Counted from the stretch's first letter, positions 1 through 8,244 are shown. The stretch is DNA of 64,000 nt from Pseudomonas fluorescens (GCF_003732425.1 NZ_MOBX01000014.1:958723-1022722), one strand, 5' to 3'. Translations and numbers: made by a program. The notes: generated by a model from the sequence alone, not told the origin.

Positions 1-1
1 T

Positions 2-349
2 GGCGGTGGCGGCGATCTGCACGTGACCATGCCGTACTCGATGATTGAGCCGGTGCGCGAAATGCTCGACGCCGGTTTCCAGTCCGACCTCGACGATCAG
101 GACGAGCGCTGGGTCAACGCGCTGCGTCAGGATGTGCTCGATGTCGACGTGCCGATCGGTGCCACCGTGGCGCGCCGCCAGTTGAAACTGCGCGACATCC
201 TGCACATGCAGCCGGGTGACGTGATCCCGGTCGAAATGCCGGAAGACATGATCATGCGCGCCAACGGCGTGCCGGCCTTCAAGGTCAAGATGGGCTCGCA
301 CAAAGGCAACCTCGCGTTGCAAGTGATCGAGCCGATCGAGCGTCGCTGA
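2..349 (+). CDS. fliM: Flagellar motor switch protein FliM (3' part)
   Basis: This is the last 115 residues of FliM, cut by the window edge; the reading frame is open from base 2. FliM forms the middle of the C-ring and binds phosphorylated CheY to reverse rotation. The visible part holds the end of the middle domain (residues reading DLHVTMPYSMIEP) and the complete C-terminal SpoA/FliN-like domain, which pairs with FliN at the base of the ring. It is followed 53 bases later by fliN on the same strand, the usual order of the fliLMNOPQR-flhB operon. Identification is firm from the domain sequence and the neighbours; the N-terminal CheY-binding peptide lies outside the window. Confidence 0.97.
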   Translation, partial: GGGGDLHVTMPYSMIEPVREMLDAGFQSDLDDQDERWVNALRQDVLDVDVPIGATVARRQLKLRDILHMQPGDVIPVEMPEDMIMRANGVPAFKVKMGSHKGNLALQVIEPIERR

Positions 350-402
350 AGCGGCGCTCTCACCCCCACACATTTAGCTGAATTGTTGCCCGCCGAGGAC
401 AA

Positions 403-864
403 ATGATGAACGACGATATGAACGCCCAGGACGACCAGGCACTGGCTGACGAATGGGCTGCGGCTCTGGAAGAGACCGGTGATGGTAGCCAGGCTGACAT
501 CGATGCGCTGCTGGCCGCCGATGCCGGGGCGGCAAGCTCCAACCGTCTGCCGATGGAAGAATTCGGCAGCGTGCCGAAGAACAACGATCCAGTGACGCTG
601 GACGGCCCGAACCTCGACGTGATCCTCGACATCCCGGTGTCGATCTCGATGGAAGTGGGCAGCACCGACATCAACATCCGCAACCTGCTGCAACTCAACC
701 AGGGTTCGGTGATCGAGCTCGATCGTCTGGCCGGCGAGCCGCTGGACGTGTTGGTCAACGGCACGCTGATCGCGCACGGTGAAGTGGTGGTGGTCAACGA
801 GAAGTTCGGCATCCGCCTGACCGACGTGATCAGCCCAAGCGAACGCATCAAGAAGCTGCGCTGA
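403..864 (+). CDS. fliN: Flagellar motor switch protein FliN
   Basis: FliN is the lowest part of the C-ring switch and binds the export ATPase regulator FliH. The 153-residue product has an acidic N-terminal extension (about 1-65, rich in D, E and A) followed by a SpoA domain (about 75-150, LDVILDIPVSISMEVG to the C-terminal IKKLR). This is longer than the E. coli form and typical of Pseudomonas. Two ATG codons lie side by side at 403 and 406; a GAGGAC ribosome site ends just before them, so the start could be either. The gene is followed with no gap by fliO, whose GTG start directly abuts the TGA stop. Confidence 0.96.
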   Translation: MMNDDMNAQDDQALADEWAAALEETGDGSQADIDALLAADAGAASSNRLPMEEFGSVPKNNDPVTLDGPNLDVILDIPVSISMEVGSTDINIRNLLQLNQGSVIELDRLAGEPLDVLVNGTLIAHGEVVVVNEKFGIRLTDVISPSERIKKLR

Positions 865-1317
865 GTGAAACGGTTTCTCTGGGCTTTGCTGGCATTGCCA
901 TTGAGCGTGCTGGCCGCCGAGCCGTCGACGGCGACCACCGTGCCAGCCGCCACCGCGCCGATGGTCAATAGCGGCGTGGCCGGGCAACTGACGCAATTGG
1001 TGTTTGGCCTGTTGCTGGTGCTGGGGCTGATCTTCTTCCTCGCCTGGCTGCTGCGCCGGGTGCAGCAGGCAGGTCCGGCCGGCAAGGGCCAGGTGATTGA
1101 GCTGATCGGTTCGCGCGCGCTCGGCCCGCGTGACCGTTTGCTGCTGGTGCAGGTCGGCAATGAGCAGATTCTGCTCGGCCTCAGCCCCGGCACCATCACC
1201 GCGCTGCACGTGCTCAAAGAGCCGGTCGAGGTGCCGAATACCAGCGAGAAAGCGACCCCGGAATTTGCCCAGCATCTGCTGAAGATTCTCGGCAAGGATC
1301 AGAAGGATACGAAGTAA
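865..1317 (+). CDS. fliO: Flagellar biosynthesis protein FliO
   Basis: FliO is a small bitopic membrane protein that acts as a chaperone in building the FliP-FliQ-FliR export gate. The 150-residue product begins with a signal-like hydrophobic stretch (1-18), a Thr/Ala/Pro-rich periplasmic linker, one clear membrane segment at about 45-63, and a cytoplasmic FliO domain (RRVQQ onward). GTG at 865 is the start because it immediately follows the fliN stop. The fliP ATG overlaps the last base of the fliO stop codon, so translation is coupled. Assignment rests on position, size and topology, since FliO sequences are poorly conserved. Confidence 0.92.
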   Translation: MKRFLWALLALPLSVLAAEPSTATTVPAATAPMVNSGVAGQLTQLVFGLLLVLGLIFFLAWLLRRVQQAGPAGKGQVIELIGSRALGPRDRLLLVQVGNEQILLGLSPGTITALHVLKEPVEVPNTSEKATPEFAQHLLKILGKDQKDTK

Positions 1318-2075
1318 TGGGTGCGTTACGCATCGTCTTGACGCTGGCCCTGCTGCTGGCCGCGCCGCTGGCGTTCGCCGCCGATCCGTTGTCGATCCCG
1401 GCGATCACGCTGGGCACCAACGCCGATGGCGCGCAGGAGTATTCGGTCAGTCTGCAGATCCTGCTGATCATGACCGCCCTGAGCTTCATCCCGGCGGCCG
1501 TGATTCTGATGACCAGTTTCACCCGGATCATCATCGTTTTCTCGATCCTGCGTCAGGCCCTCGGCCTCCAACAGACGCCGTCGAACCAGATCCTCACCGG
1601 CATGGCGCTGTTCCTCACCATGTTCATCATGGCGCCGGTGTTCGACCGGGTGAACAACGATGCGCTGCAACCGTATCTGGCGGAAAAACTCACCGCCCAG
1701 CAAGCGGTGGAAAAGGCCCAGGTGCCAATCAAGGACTTCATGCTTGCGCAGACCCGCACCAGCGATCTGGAGCTGTTCATGCGCCTGTCCAAGCGCACTG
1801 ACATCGCCACGCCGGATCAGGCGCCGCTGACCATTCTGGTGCCGGCGTTCGTCACCTCCGAGCTTAAAACCGCGTTCCAGATCGGCTTCATGATCTTCAT
1901 TCCGTTCCTGATCATCGACCTGGTCGTGGCCAGTGTGCTGATGGCGATGGGTATGATGATGCTCTCGCCGCTGATCATCTCGCTGCCGTTCAAAATCATG
2001 CTGTTCGTGCTGGTCGATGGCTGGGCGCTGATCATCGGCACCCTGGCCAGCAGTTTCGGAGGTGTCTCGCCATGA
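1317..2075 (+). CDS. fliP: Flagellar export gate protein FliP
   Basis: FliP forms the pentameric core of the flagellar type III export gate. The 252-residue product has a cleavable signal peptide (1-21, ending AFA), then the conserved FliP sequence: a first membrane pair around LLIMTALSFIPAAVILMTSFTRIIIVFSILR, the FLTMFIMAPVF segment, and a C-terminal pair (TAFQIGFMIFIPFLIIDLVVAS and beyond). Length matches the family. The start overlaps fliO by one base and the stop overlaps fliQ (ATGA), indicating one tightly coupled operon. Confidence 0.98.
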   Translation: MGALRIVLTLALLLAAPLAFAADPLSIPAITLGTNADGAQEYSVSLQILLIMTALSFIPAAVILMTSFTRIIIVFSILRQALGLQQTPSNQILTGMALFLTMFIMAPVFDRVNNDALQPYLAEKLTAQQAVEKAQVPIKDFMLAQTRTSDLELFMRLSKRTDIATPDQAPLTILVPAFVTSELKTAFQIGFMIFIPFLIIDLVVASVLMAMGMMMLSPLIISLPFKIMLFVLVDGWALIIGTLASSFGGVSP

Positions 2076-2341
2076 CGCCGGAAGTCGCGGTCGATATCTT
2101 TCGTGAAGCGCTGTGGCTGACCACGTTAATGGTCGCGATTCTGGTGGTGCCGAGCCTGTTGGTCGGCCTGCTGGTGGCGATGTTCCAGGCCGCGACCCAG
2201 ATCAACGAACAGACCCTGAGCTTCCTGCCGCGTCTGCTGGTGATGCTGGTGACCTTGATTGTGGGCGGTCCGTGGATCGTGCAAACCTTCATGGAATACA
2301 TCATCCAGTTGTACAAAAACATCCCGATGGTCATCGGCTAA
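2072..2341 (+). CDS. fliQ: Flagellar export gate protein FliQ
   Basis: FliQ is an 89-residue export-gate subunit with two membrane helices (about 16-40 and 50-75). The sequence begins MTPEVAVDIFREALW and includes the family pattern QATQINEQTLSFLPR between the helices. Four copies wrap FliP5-FliR1 in known structures. The start ATG overlaps the fliP stop by four bases, and fliR begins three bases after the stop. Confidence 0.97.
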   Translation: MTPEVAVDIFREALWLTTLMVAILVVPSLLVGLLVAMFQAATQINEQTLSFLPRLLVMLVTLIVGGPWIVQTFMEYIIQLYKNIPMVIG

Positions 2342-2344
2342 GCC

Positions 2345-3130
2345 ATGCAATCGCTGCTTCAGCTGACCGACACCCAGATCAGTTCCTGGGTGGCGTCGTT
2401 CATGTTGCCGCTGTTTCGCGTCGCCTCGATGCTGATGGTGATGCCGGTGTTCGGCACGACCCTGGTGTCGCGCCGGATCCGCCTGTATTTCGCCGTGGCC
2501 ATCACCGTGTGCATTGCGCCGAGCCTGCCGCCGATGCCGGCGGTCAGCCCGCTGGATCTCAGCGGTTTGCTGCTGATTGCCGAGCAGATTCTGGTTGGTG
2601 CCGTGCTCGGGTTTTCCCTGCAATTGTTTTTCCAGGCGTTTGCCGTGGCCGGGCAGATCGTCGCGATCCAGATGGGCATGGGCTTCGCCTCGATGGTCGA
2701 CCCGGCCAACGGCGTGTCGGTGGCGGTGATCGGGCAGTTCTTCACCATGCTCGTGACGCTGTTGTTTCTGTCGATGAACGGCCATCTGGTGGTCTTCGAA
2801 GTCCTTACCGAAAGCTTCACCACGCTACCGGTCGGCAGCGGTCTGATGACCGCGCATTACTGGGAACTGGCCGGCAAACTCGGCTGGGTCCTCGGGGCGG
2901 CGTTGTTGCTGGTGTTGCCGGCGGTCACCGCGTTGCTGGTGGTCAACATCGCCTTTGGCGTGATGACCCGCGCCGCGCCGCAGCTGAACATTTTCTCCAT
3001 CGGTTTCCCGCTGACCCTGGTGCTCGGTCTGTTCATTGTCTGGGTCGGTCTGGCGGACATTCTCAACCAGTATCAGCCGCTGGCCACCGAGGCCTTGCAA
3101 CTGTTACGCGAACTGGCACGGGCGCGCTGA
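2345..3130 (+). CDS. fliR: Flagellar export gate protein FliR
   Basis: FliR completes the FliPQR export gate and contacts FlhB. The 261-residue product is almost wholly hydrophobic with about six membrane helices; the conserved central part reads GQIVAIQMGMGFASMVDPANG (about residues 104-124). Length is normal for the family. It lies between fliQ and flhB with gaps of three bases on each side. Confidence 0.97.
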   Translation: MQSLLQLTDTQISSWVASFMLPLFRVASMLMVMPVFGTTLVSRRIRLYFAVAITVCIAPSLPPMPAVSPLDLSGLLLIAEQILVGAVLGFSLQLFFQAFAVAGQIVAIQMGMGFASMVDPANGVSVAVIGQFFTMLVTLLFLSMNGHLVVFEVLTESFTTLPVGSGLMTAHYWELAGKLGWVLGAALLLVLPAVTALLVVNIAFGVMTRAAPQLNIFSIGFPLTLVLGLFIVWVGLADILNQYQPLATEALQLLRELARAR

Positions 3131-3133
3131 GTC

Positions 3134-4273
3134 ATGGCAGAGAGCGAAAGCGGTCAGGACAAAACAGAAGACCCCACGGAGAAACGCAAAAAGGACTCCC
3201 GTGAGAAGGGTGAGATTGCCCGCTCCAAAGAGCTCAATACCCTCGCCGTAACCATGGCCGGTGCCGGTGCGCTGTTGGTGTTCGGCGGCATGCTGGCCGA
3301 AGACTTGATGGAGCTGATGCGCCTGAACTTCACGCTGTCGCGCGAAGTGATCATGGATCAGGGCTCCATGGGCGCGTTTCTGTTGCAGTCGGGGCAGATG
3401 GCGCTGTTGGCGATCCAGCCGATCATGATCACCTTGTTGCTGGCGGCGCTGATCGGGCCGATTTCCCTCGGTGGCTGGCTGTTCGCGGCCGGCTCCATGG
3501 CACCCAAGTTCAGTCGGATGAACCCGGCGGCGGGCCTGAAACGGATGTTCTCGTTCAAGGCTGTAGTCGAGCTGCTCAAGGCCTTGGCCAAGTTTCTGAT
3601 CACCTTGGGCGTGGCGTTGGCGGTGTTGTCGGCGGACGTCGACGACTTTTTGCGGATCGCCCACGAGCCGCTTGAAATGGCGATCATTCACAGCGTTACG
3701 CTGGTCGGCTGGAGTACCTTGTGGCTGGCCTGCGGCCTGATCATCATCGCCGCCGTCGACGTGCCGGTGCAGCTCTGGGAAGCGCACAAGAAACTGCTGA
3801 TGACCAAGCAGGAAGTGCGCGACGAGCACAAGGATCAGGAGGGCCGCCCGGAGGTCAAACAGCGCATCCGCCAGACCCAGCGCGAGATGTCCCAGCGGCG
3901 GATGATGGCGGCGATTCCCGACGCCGACGTGGTCATCACCAACCCGACCCACTACGCCGTCGCGCTCAAGTACGACTCGGAGAAGGGCGGCGCGCCGGTG
4001 CTGCTGGCCAAGGGCAGCGACTTCCTCGCACTGAAGATTCGCGAAATCGCCGTGGCCAACAACGTCATGCTCCTCGAATCGCCGGGGCTGGCGCGTTCGA
4101 TTTATTACTCCACGGAACTTGAGCAAGAAATCCCCGGCGGCCTGTATCTGGCGGTTGCGCAGGTCTTGGCCTATGTCTACCAGATCCGCCAGTACCGCGC
4201 GGGCAAGGGCAAGCGCCCGGATCCGCTCAAGGATGATCTGCCGATTCCGCCGGATCTGCGTCGCGATTCCTGA
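3134..4273 (+). CDS. flhB: Flagellar export switch protein FlhB
   Basis: FlhB regulates export-substrate specificity: it cleaves itself to switch from rod/hook to filament subunits. The 379-residue product has a charged N-terminus, four membrane helices (about 30-215) and a cytoplasmic domain with the autocleavage tetrapeptide NPTH at residues 270-273, followed by YAVALKYD. The C-terminal tail is proline-rich (DPLKDDLPIPPDLRRDS). It ends the operon; a strong hairpin terminator begins about 50 bases after the stop. A second, truncated FlhB-like gene is present at 29844-30173. Confidence 0.98.
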   Translation: MAESESGQDKTEDPTEKRKKDSREKGEIARSKELNTLAVTMAGAGALLVFGGMLAEDLMELMRLNFTLSREVIMDQGSMGAFLLQSGQMALLAIQPIMITLLLAALIGPISLGGWLFAAGSMAPKFSRMNPAAGLKRMFSFKAVVELLKALAKFLITLGVALAVLSADVDDFLRIAHEPLEMAIIHSVTLVGWSTLWLACGLIIIAAVDVPVQLWEAHKKLLMTKQEVRDEHKDQEGRPEVKQRIRQTQREMSQRRMMAAIPDADVVITNPTHYAVALKYDSEKGGAPVLLAKGSDFLALKIREIAVANNVMLLESPGLARSIYYSTELEQEIPGGLYLAVAQVLAYVYQIRQYRAGKGKRPDPLKDDLPIPPDLRRDS

Positions 4274-4322
4274 TGTTACGGCGAAGCCATTTGTCTCCCA
4301 CACCACAAACACGGCTGAAACG

Positions 4323-4361
4323 AAAAAACCGCCGCCCCGATTCAACGGGCGGCGGTTTTTT
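4323..4361 (+). terminator. Intrinsic terminator after flhB
   Basis: A near-perfect hairpin (AAAAAACCGCCGCCC / GGGCGGCGGTTTTTT) with a short loop and a T-run closes the fliM-flhB operon. The A-run on the other arm makes it potentially bidirectional, so it could also stop transcription from the minus-strand DUF6124 gene. Confidence 0.9.
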
Positions 4362-4465
4362 ATGCCTGAAGACATGTGCTCGCTGTGAGGTCGCCTTCGT
4401 CGGATCGCCGTCCGGAGCAAGCCCGCTCCCACAAATCCTTAATCAAGGCTTGTCACAGATCCCTG

Positions 4466-4825
4466 TTACTGCGGCAACTCCAGATTATCCATCACCCGAT
4501 TCACCGCCAACTCCCCGAGCATGATCAGCTGCGCGATCCCCAACAGCGTCCTGCGCTGCGACGTGGGGATGAGATGGGCGAAGTCATGGGCGATGGTTCT
4601 GGCTGATGCGAGGGTTTCGCTGGCATCGGCCAGCAGTTCCTCGTTTTTGAAGTCTGCGGTAACGGCGTACATCCGGCGGGTTTTGCGGGGCGGTGGGGTG
4701 GAGCCGGGTGGGCAGAGGTAGTGATCGAGGGCGCGGTCGGCGGCTTCGTGGAGTTTTTTTGAATCGAGGGATTCGTAGGGGGAGGTGGGGTCGTTTTCGG
4801 GTGGGTTGGGTGTTGGTTTGATCAT
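4466..4825 (-). CDS. DUF6124 family protein, function unknown
   Basis: This small soluble protein (119 residues) begins MIKPTPNPPENDPTSPYES and carries the motif LDSKKLHEAADRALDHYL, then a helical C-terminal half ending in ELAVNRVMDNLELPQ. I recognise it as the Pseudomonas-restricted DUF6124 family from this pattern; no biochemical role is known to me. The start chosen (ATG at 4825) has a clear AGGAG site 7 bases upstream; a longer frame to 4873 lacks one. It is transcribed away from flhA, back toward flhB, with a leader of more than 300 bases. Two decayed copies lie at 5277-5449 and 8260-8357. Confidence 0.75.
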   Translation of the reverse strand: MIKPTPNPPENDPTSPYESLDSKKLHEAADRALDHYLCPPGSTPPPRKTRRMYAVTADFKNEELLADASETLASARTIAHDFAHLIPTSQRRTLLGIAQLIMLGELAVNRVMDNLELPQ

Positions 4826-5171
4826 GGTGAAGCTCCTGAGGTTATGGAGCCACTCTTCCCTGTCGCTAAACAAGTGAAGGTGGCAGCTGTACGCAGGTTA
4901 GCGAACCGGTCACAGGCACCCCGGTAGACCTAAAGGTCTCCCGCATACAGCCGCCATAACGTAATTGCGGGCGAAAAGTCCCACAACGAAGCCACGAACG
5001 CTGATGCACTGAGATGCTCCGAGTCGCTAAACCCGATCGCTGATTCGTCAGCGACCGGACCACAATAGAACCCGACCCCAAGGTGCACAAGCCGGCGGAT
5101 TCTGGCTTGGCTGTAGGCAATGGCGCAAGGATTTGTAGCCTGGAAACCGTGTCTACAGGTGTCTTTTAAAC
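4826..5171 (-). promoter_or_regulatory. Long leader of the DUF6124 gene with repeated GTTTAGCGAC motifs
   Basis: Upstream of the DUF6124 start (reading the minus strand) lies about 345 bases without a gene. The decamer GTTTAGCGAC occurs at about 4862-4871 and 5030-5040, with a related TTCGCTAACC form near 4896-4905. Other self-complementary words occur, such as GACCTTTAGGTC near 4928-4940 and CGCTGATTCGTCAGCG near 5037-5052. Bases 4983-5171 are repeated nearly exactly at 8364-8555. The conservation of a non-coding leader between copies suggests a structured 5' UTR or a regulatory array rather than neutral spacer. Confidence 0.5.
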
Positions 5172-5276
5172 GCCTTCGTTGAAATCAAAGAATTGCGCCG
5201 AACCTGACGGCCCTTTCGCGAGCAAGCTTGCTCCGGGCAGCGATCCGACGAAGACGTCAGCCGCTGCACCGACTCA

Positions 5277-5449
5277 TTCAAGGCATGTCACAGATCCCTG
5301 CTACTGCGGCAACTCCAGATTATCCATCACCCGATTCACCGCTAACTCCCCGAGCATGATCAGTTGCGCGATCCCCGGCAGCGTCCTGCGCTGCGGGGAT
5401 GAGATGGGTTGGCTGAGGCGAGCGTTTCGCTGGCATCGGCCAGCAGTTC
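5277..5449 (-). pseudogene. Decayed DUF6124 gene copy (3' part)
   Basis: This stretch matches the 3' half of the intact DUF6124 gene and its downstream flank (4443-4633) with scattered substitutions, plus internal deletions after GCGGGGATGAGATGGG that break the frame. Homology stops at CAGCAGTTC, just before the end of the 854-residue Ig-like gene. There is no usable start. It is a relic of a duplicated cassette. Confidence 0.75.
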
Positions 5450-5464
5450 GTTAGCTCGCCGAAT

Positions 5465-8029
5465 CTAGATTTCTCTCATCAACAGATCAGTCAAGAAGTA
5501 ATCATTTCCGCTGCCGGAGGCCACATGGCTCTCGAAATCAAAAGTCATTGATGTGGCCCGGGCTATGAATCGGGCTGAATAAGCGCCATAGCTATTTTTA
5601 GGCGGGGTGAAGGGGTTGATTAATAATCCATAATTTGATTTAAACGACAATATAGGTTTTTTGTCCCAGTCCCAGATGGCTGCAAGAAAACTAAATTCAT
5701 ATTGTTGTCCCACGATAAGATTTGAATAAATTTTGCGCAGTACTATTCCAGTAGAGTTGTTTGTAAATGTCTCATTAAATAACGCATGTCGCCCGAAAAA
5801 AACACCGTATCTAAAGTCGCGCTGATCAATAATTGCGGGTCCATTTAACCAGCCGTTTCTTTGTGAGTTAGAGAAATTCGTGAAATCAAAAAGGCGGACC
5901 CTGACAGTCAGTATTCGAGCTTCTGAACTACCACCTGAGCCGTACAAGGCCACGGCTTTAAAAGTGTGTTTCGCCACTCGCAGACCTGAAAAAGGTAAAG
6001 TCCAGACTCCGGTCGTTGGATCAGCGGTGGGCTGCCCGATAGGAATGGAATCGTCGAAAACCTCGATCTTCTGACCCTTGGACGCAATGCCGCTCAGAGT
6101 CACGGCTGTTTCCAGCGTGGAGCCGTTGTGGGGGATCTCGATGTTGCTTGGCGAACCTTTGACTGAACTTATCGTCGGTTTCACGTCCTCCACAGTGACG
6201 GTATAAATACGCAAAGGAAAGGCAACCGCCTGCAGCCTGTCACTGGAGCCATCGAGACCGATAGCGCATTCCACTGTCACCTTGCTGCCATTCTTTAGCG
6301 TTCTCAACCACTCAATCGGTGCCGGCACCGACAATCCATCCGCCGAATCATTAGGCTCTCCCGACCTCACGTCTGTACTGGTCGGATTTCCATTGTTGTC
6401 AAAACCCTTGCATGTAACCCAGGTAGGTTGCCCCGGCTCAAACAACGGCCACTTCAGCGCCAGAATCCGAGCGGTTGCGGCCAGTTCGTAAACCTGCAGT
6501 GCCGTCCCGGTGTTTCCGGCGATGCTCGGTGTCGGCAATCGCGGATCTCCATCGGCTATCTTCAGCAAAGTGACCTTGATCGCATCTGATTTGCCAGCCT
6601 GACCTCCGTCGCGATTCAAATTCCAGCGCAGCTTGATGACTTTTCCTTGCCGCGCCGCAAGAAACGCCGGGCTCAACACCGTGTTCACCCGTTTGTTGCT
6701 GTTGAACGCCACCAGCGGAAACCGTGGCGAGTCCGCTGGCGGATTGACTTCAACCAGTCGTGCACGGTCTGCTTTCAGTGCACCAAGATACTCGATGCGC
6801 ACCTTCACCCCGTTCGGATAGGCCAGCACATCGATCGGATCAACGGCCGGCGCCACGAGGAACGGCGGCAGCAGTTCAATAAGGCTCTCGCCTACAACTT
6901 CGGCTTTGGCGGTTTTCGATGTAGCAATGATGTCGCCGCCGCGTATCAGCTCATATTTTCCACTCACCGTGCTGCCCGCAATCACTTTGGCATTGGGCAC
7001 CATAAGTTTGTAGGTGAACGGAATGCGCTCGACATCAGCCTCAACCATGTGCGACACGACCGGGGCGTCTGGTTTGGTGGCGGTGTAGGTCACGCGGATT
7101 TTGTCGGTAGGCTGCCATGTCGGCGCGAAGGCGTGTACCAGGACGGTGAGGTCCTTGCTGCCGAGCCTCGTCAGATCGATGGTGCTTGGGTCATCGCTCG
7201 GATCGTCCGGGTCTTCGGCCAGGTCGGGGGCGACCAGTCGGGTTTCCTTCAGGTGCACATCGACCTCGACCGTGCCCGAGTAAGGCGAGTCGGTGTCTGG
7301 CCCGTTGCCCAACTGATCGAAGACGGTGTAGGAAAAGACGAACTTCGGACTGTCCCCGGCCCGCAGGAACACATCTTCCCCGACCATCACGCAAATCGTC
7401 GTCGGCTCGGCTGAAGGGCTGGCCGGTGCTTCAGCGGCAGTGACGGTTCGCACGACATCCTGGCCGTTGCAGTTCAAGCGGATTACGTCATAGGCGCGGC
7501 AGTAGGGGTAAGCCAAGCACACCTGCACACCTTGTTTGGCGCGCTTGGCATCAATGCCATCGTCGATTACATCCTGCGGCAGGATCAGTTGCAGTTCGGA
7601 ATGAGCGTAATCACCCGGCGTACGATCCTCATTGCCTGGGCGAATGGTGTTGTACAGCAAGGTCAGCGCTGGCGTCGACGTGCCTCTGTTCTCGCTGCCG
7701 CGGGTAATGGTGTAAACGAGGGTGTTGAGCTGATTTGGCCGCAACAAGCCTTTGGGCAGGTAGAGGGTTTGACGGGCATTCTCCTCGCCAGGCTGGATAG
7801 TTTTTGTGGCTTCGGTGCTGGCGTTGTTCAGGATCAGACGGATCACATCGCCGGCTTCGACCGTACCGGCCAGCGGAGGATCGACCTCGATGGTCAGGCC
7901 CATGGGTTTTGGGTCGTATACGTGCTTGGGTACACCAGAATGGGCACCAACTACCGGCGTAGTCGCTTCAGGAGCGCGGGGTGGGGAGAGCGCCAATACG
8001 GCGTTGTCGGGTGTCTGGGTTGTGGTCAT
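5465..8029 (-). CDS. Large Ig-like repeat protein (854 aa), function unknown
   Basis: The 854-residue product is rich in beta-strand sequence and appears built of about seven 90-110 residue Ig-like modules, for example the segments at DVIRLILNNAST, DVIRLNCNGQDVV, DKIRVTYTATKP and KIEVFDDSIPIGQP. A C-terminal module (about 715-854, FTNFSNSQRNGWLNG to FLTDLLMREI) resembles a jelly-roll or carbohydrate-binding fold in style only. There is no signal peptide: the N-terminus is polar and Pro/Thr-rich. The second quarter (QDVIDDGIDAKRAKQGVQV) matches the 574-residue protein at 27888-29612 (DIKDGIDSEMAKQGIAM), so they are paralogues. A 22-bp lux-box-like palindrome lies about 73 bases upstream of the start. 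The gene interrupts the flagellar cluster between flhB and flhA. An adhesin or exported effector is possible but not shown. Confidence 0.8.
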   Translation of the reverse strand: MTTTQTPDNAVLALSPPRAPEATTPVVGAHSGVPKHVYDPKPMGLTIEVDPPLAGTVEAGDVIRLILNNASTEATKTIQPGEENARQTLYLPKGLLRPNQLNTLVYTITRGSENRGTSTPALTLLYNTIRPGNEDRTPGDYAHSELQLILPQDVIDDGIDAKRAKQGVQVCLAYPYCRAYDVIRLNCNGQDVVRTVTAAEAPASPSAEPTTICVMVGEDVFLRAGDSPKFVFSYTVFDQLGNGPDTDSPYSGTVEVDVHLKETRLVAPDLAEDPDDPSDDPSTIDLTRLGSKDLTVLVHAFAPTWQPTDKIRVTYTATKPDAPVVSHMVEADVERIPFTYKLMVPNAKVIAGSTVSGKYELIRGGDIIATSKTAKAEVVGESLIELLPPFLVAPAVDPIDVLAYPNGVKVRIEYLGALKADRARLVEVNPPADSPRFPLVAFNSNKRVNTVLSPAFLAARQGKVIKLRWNLNRDGGQAGKSDAIKVTLLKIADGDPRLPTPSIAGNTGTALQVYELAATARILALKWPLFEPGQPTWVTCKGFDNNGNPTSTDVRSGEPNDSADGLSVPAPIEWLRTLKNGSKVTVECAIGLDGSSDRLQAVAFPLRIYTVTVEDVKPTISSVKGSPSNIEIPHNGSTLETAVTLSGIASKGQKIEVFDDSIPIGQPTADPTTGVWTLPFSGLRVAKHTFKAVALYGSGGSSEARILTVRVRLFDFTNFSNSQRNGWLNGPAIIDQRDFRYGVFFGRHALFNETFTNNSTGIVLRKIYSNLIVGQQYEFSFLAAIWDWDKKPILSFKSNYGLLINPFTPPKNSYGAYSARFIARATSMTFDFESHVASGSGNDYFLTDLLMREI

Positions 8030-8091
8030 GACTGACGCTCCTGAGCGGTGAAAGGATCAGGTGTCATCAGAGCGCGTAATTGAAGATTGCA

Positions 8092-8113
8092 CACCTGTCA
8101 GATCTGACAGGTG
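8092..8113. promoter_or_regulatory. Lux-box-like palindrome upstream of the 854-aa gene
   Basis: A perfect 22-bp palindrome with core ACCTGTCAGATCTGACAGGT. It has the CT-N12-AG frame of LuxR-type operators and agrees at 16 of 20 positions with the Vibrio fischeri lux box as I recall it. Its centre is about 73 bases upstream of the minus-strand start at 8029; a weak -10-like TCTGAT lies 34 bases downstream of the centre. Related palindromes occur at 23493-23510 and 29693-29720. Confidence 0.7.
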
Positions 8114-8208
8114 GCGACGAGTGGTCATTGGCGCGAGAGGCAAGATCAAAAGATCGCAAAGGGGGAAACGTGGTCTGGTCCTGATTAGTCGTATGGCCCT
8201 GATTAGCC

Positions 8209-8244
8209 CTCTGTGGCGAGGGAGCACGTTCCCTCGCCACAGAG
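8209..8244. repeat. Short REP-type palindrome
   Basis: A perfect 15-bp inverted repeat (CTCTGTGGCGAGGGA / TCCCTCGCCACAGAG) around a 6-base loop. The arms match the outer ends of the GTGGCGAGGGAGC class REPINs at 49399 and 50382, so this is a compact member of that class. Confidence 0.75.

Larger units (their letters stand above)
4395..5253. repeat. 28-bp inverted repeats flanking the DUF6124 cassette
   Basis: The left arm is at 4395-4422 (CTTCGTCGGATCGCCG...) and the right arm at 5226-5253; the right arm is the reverse complement of the left with two or three mismatches. Both arms contain REP-like GGAGCAAG sequence. Together they bracket the intact DUF6124 gene and its leader. They may be diverged REP sequences or the borders of a mobile cassette. 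Confidence 0.55.

Noticed and set aside
127..1275. Long open frame on the minus strand opposite fliM/fliN/fliO (382 codons)
   Set aside because: It is an antisense shadow of GC-rich genes: its composition is Arg/His/Gln-rich with no recognisable domain, while the plus strand encodes known flagellar proteins.
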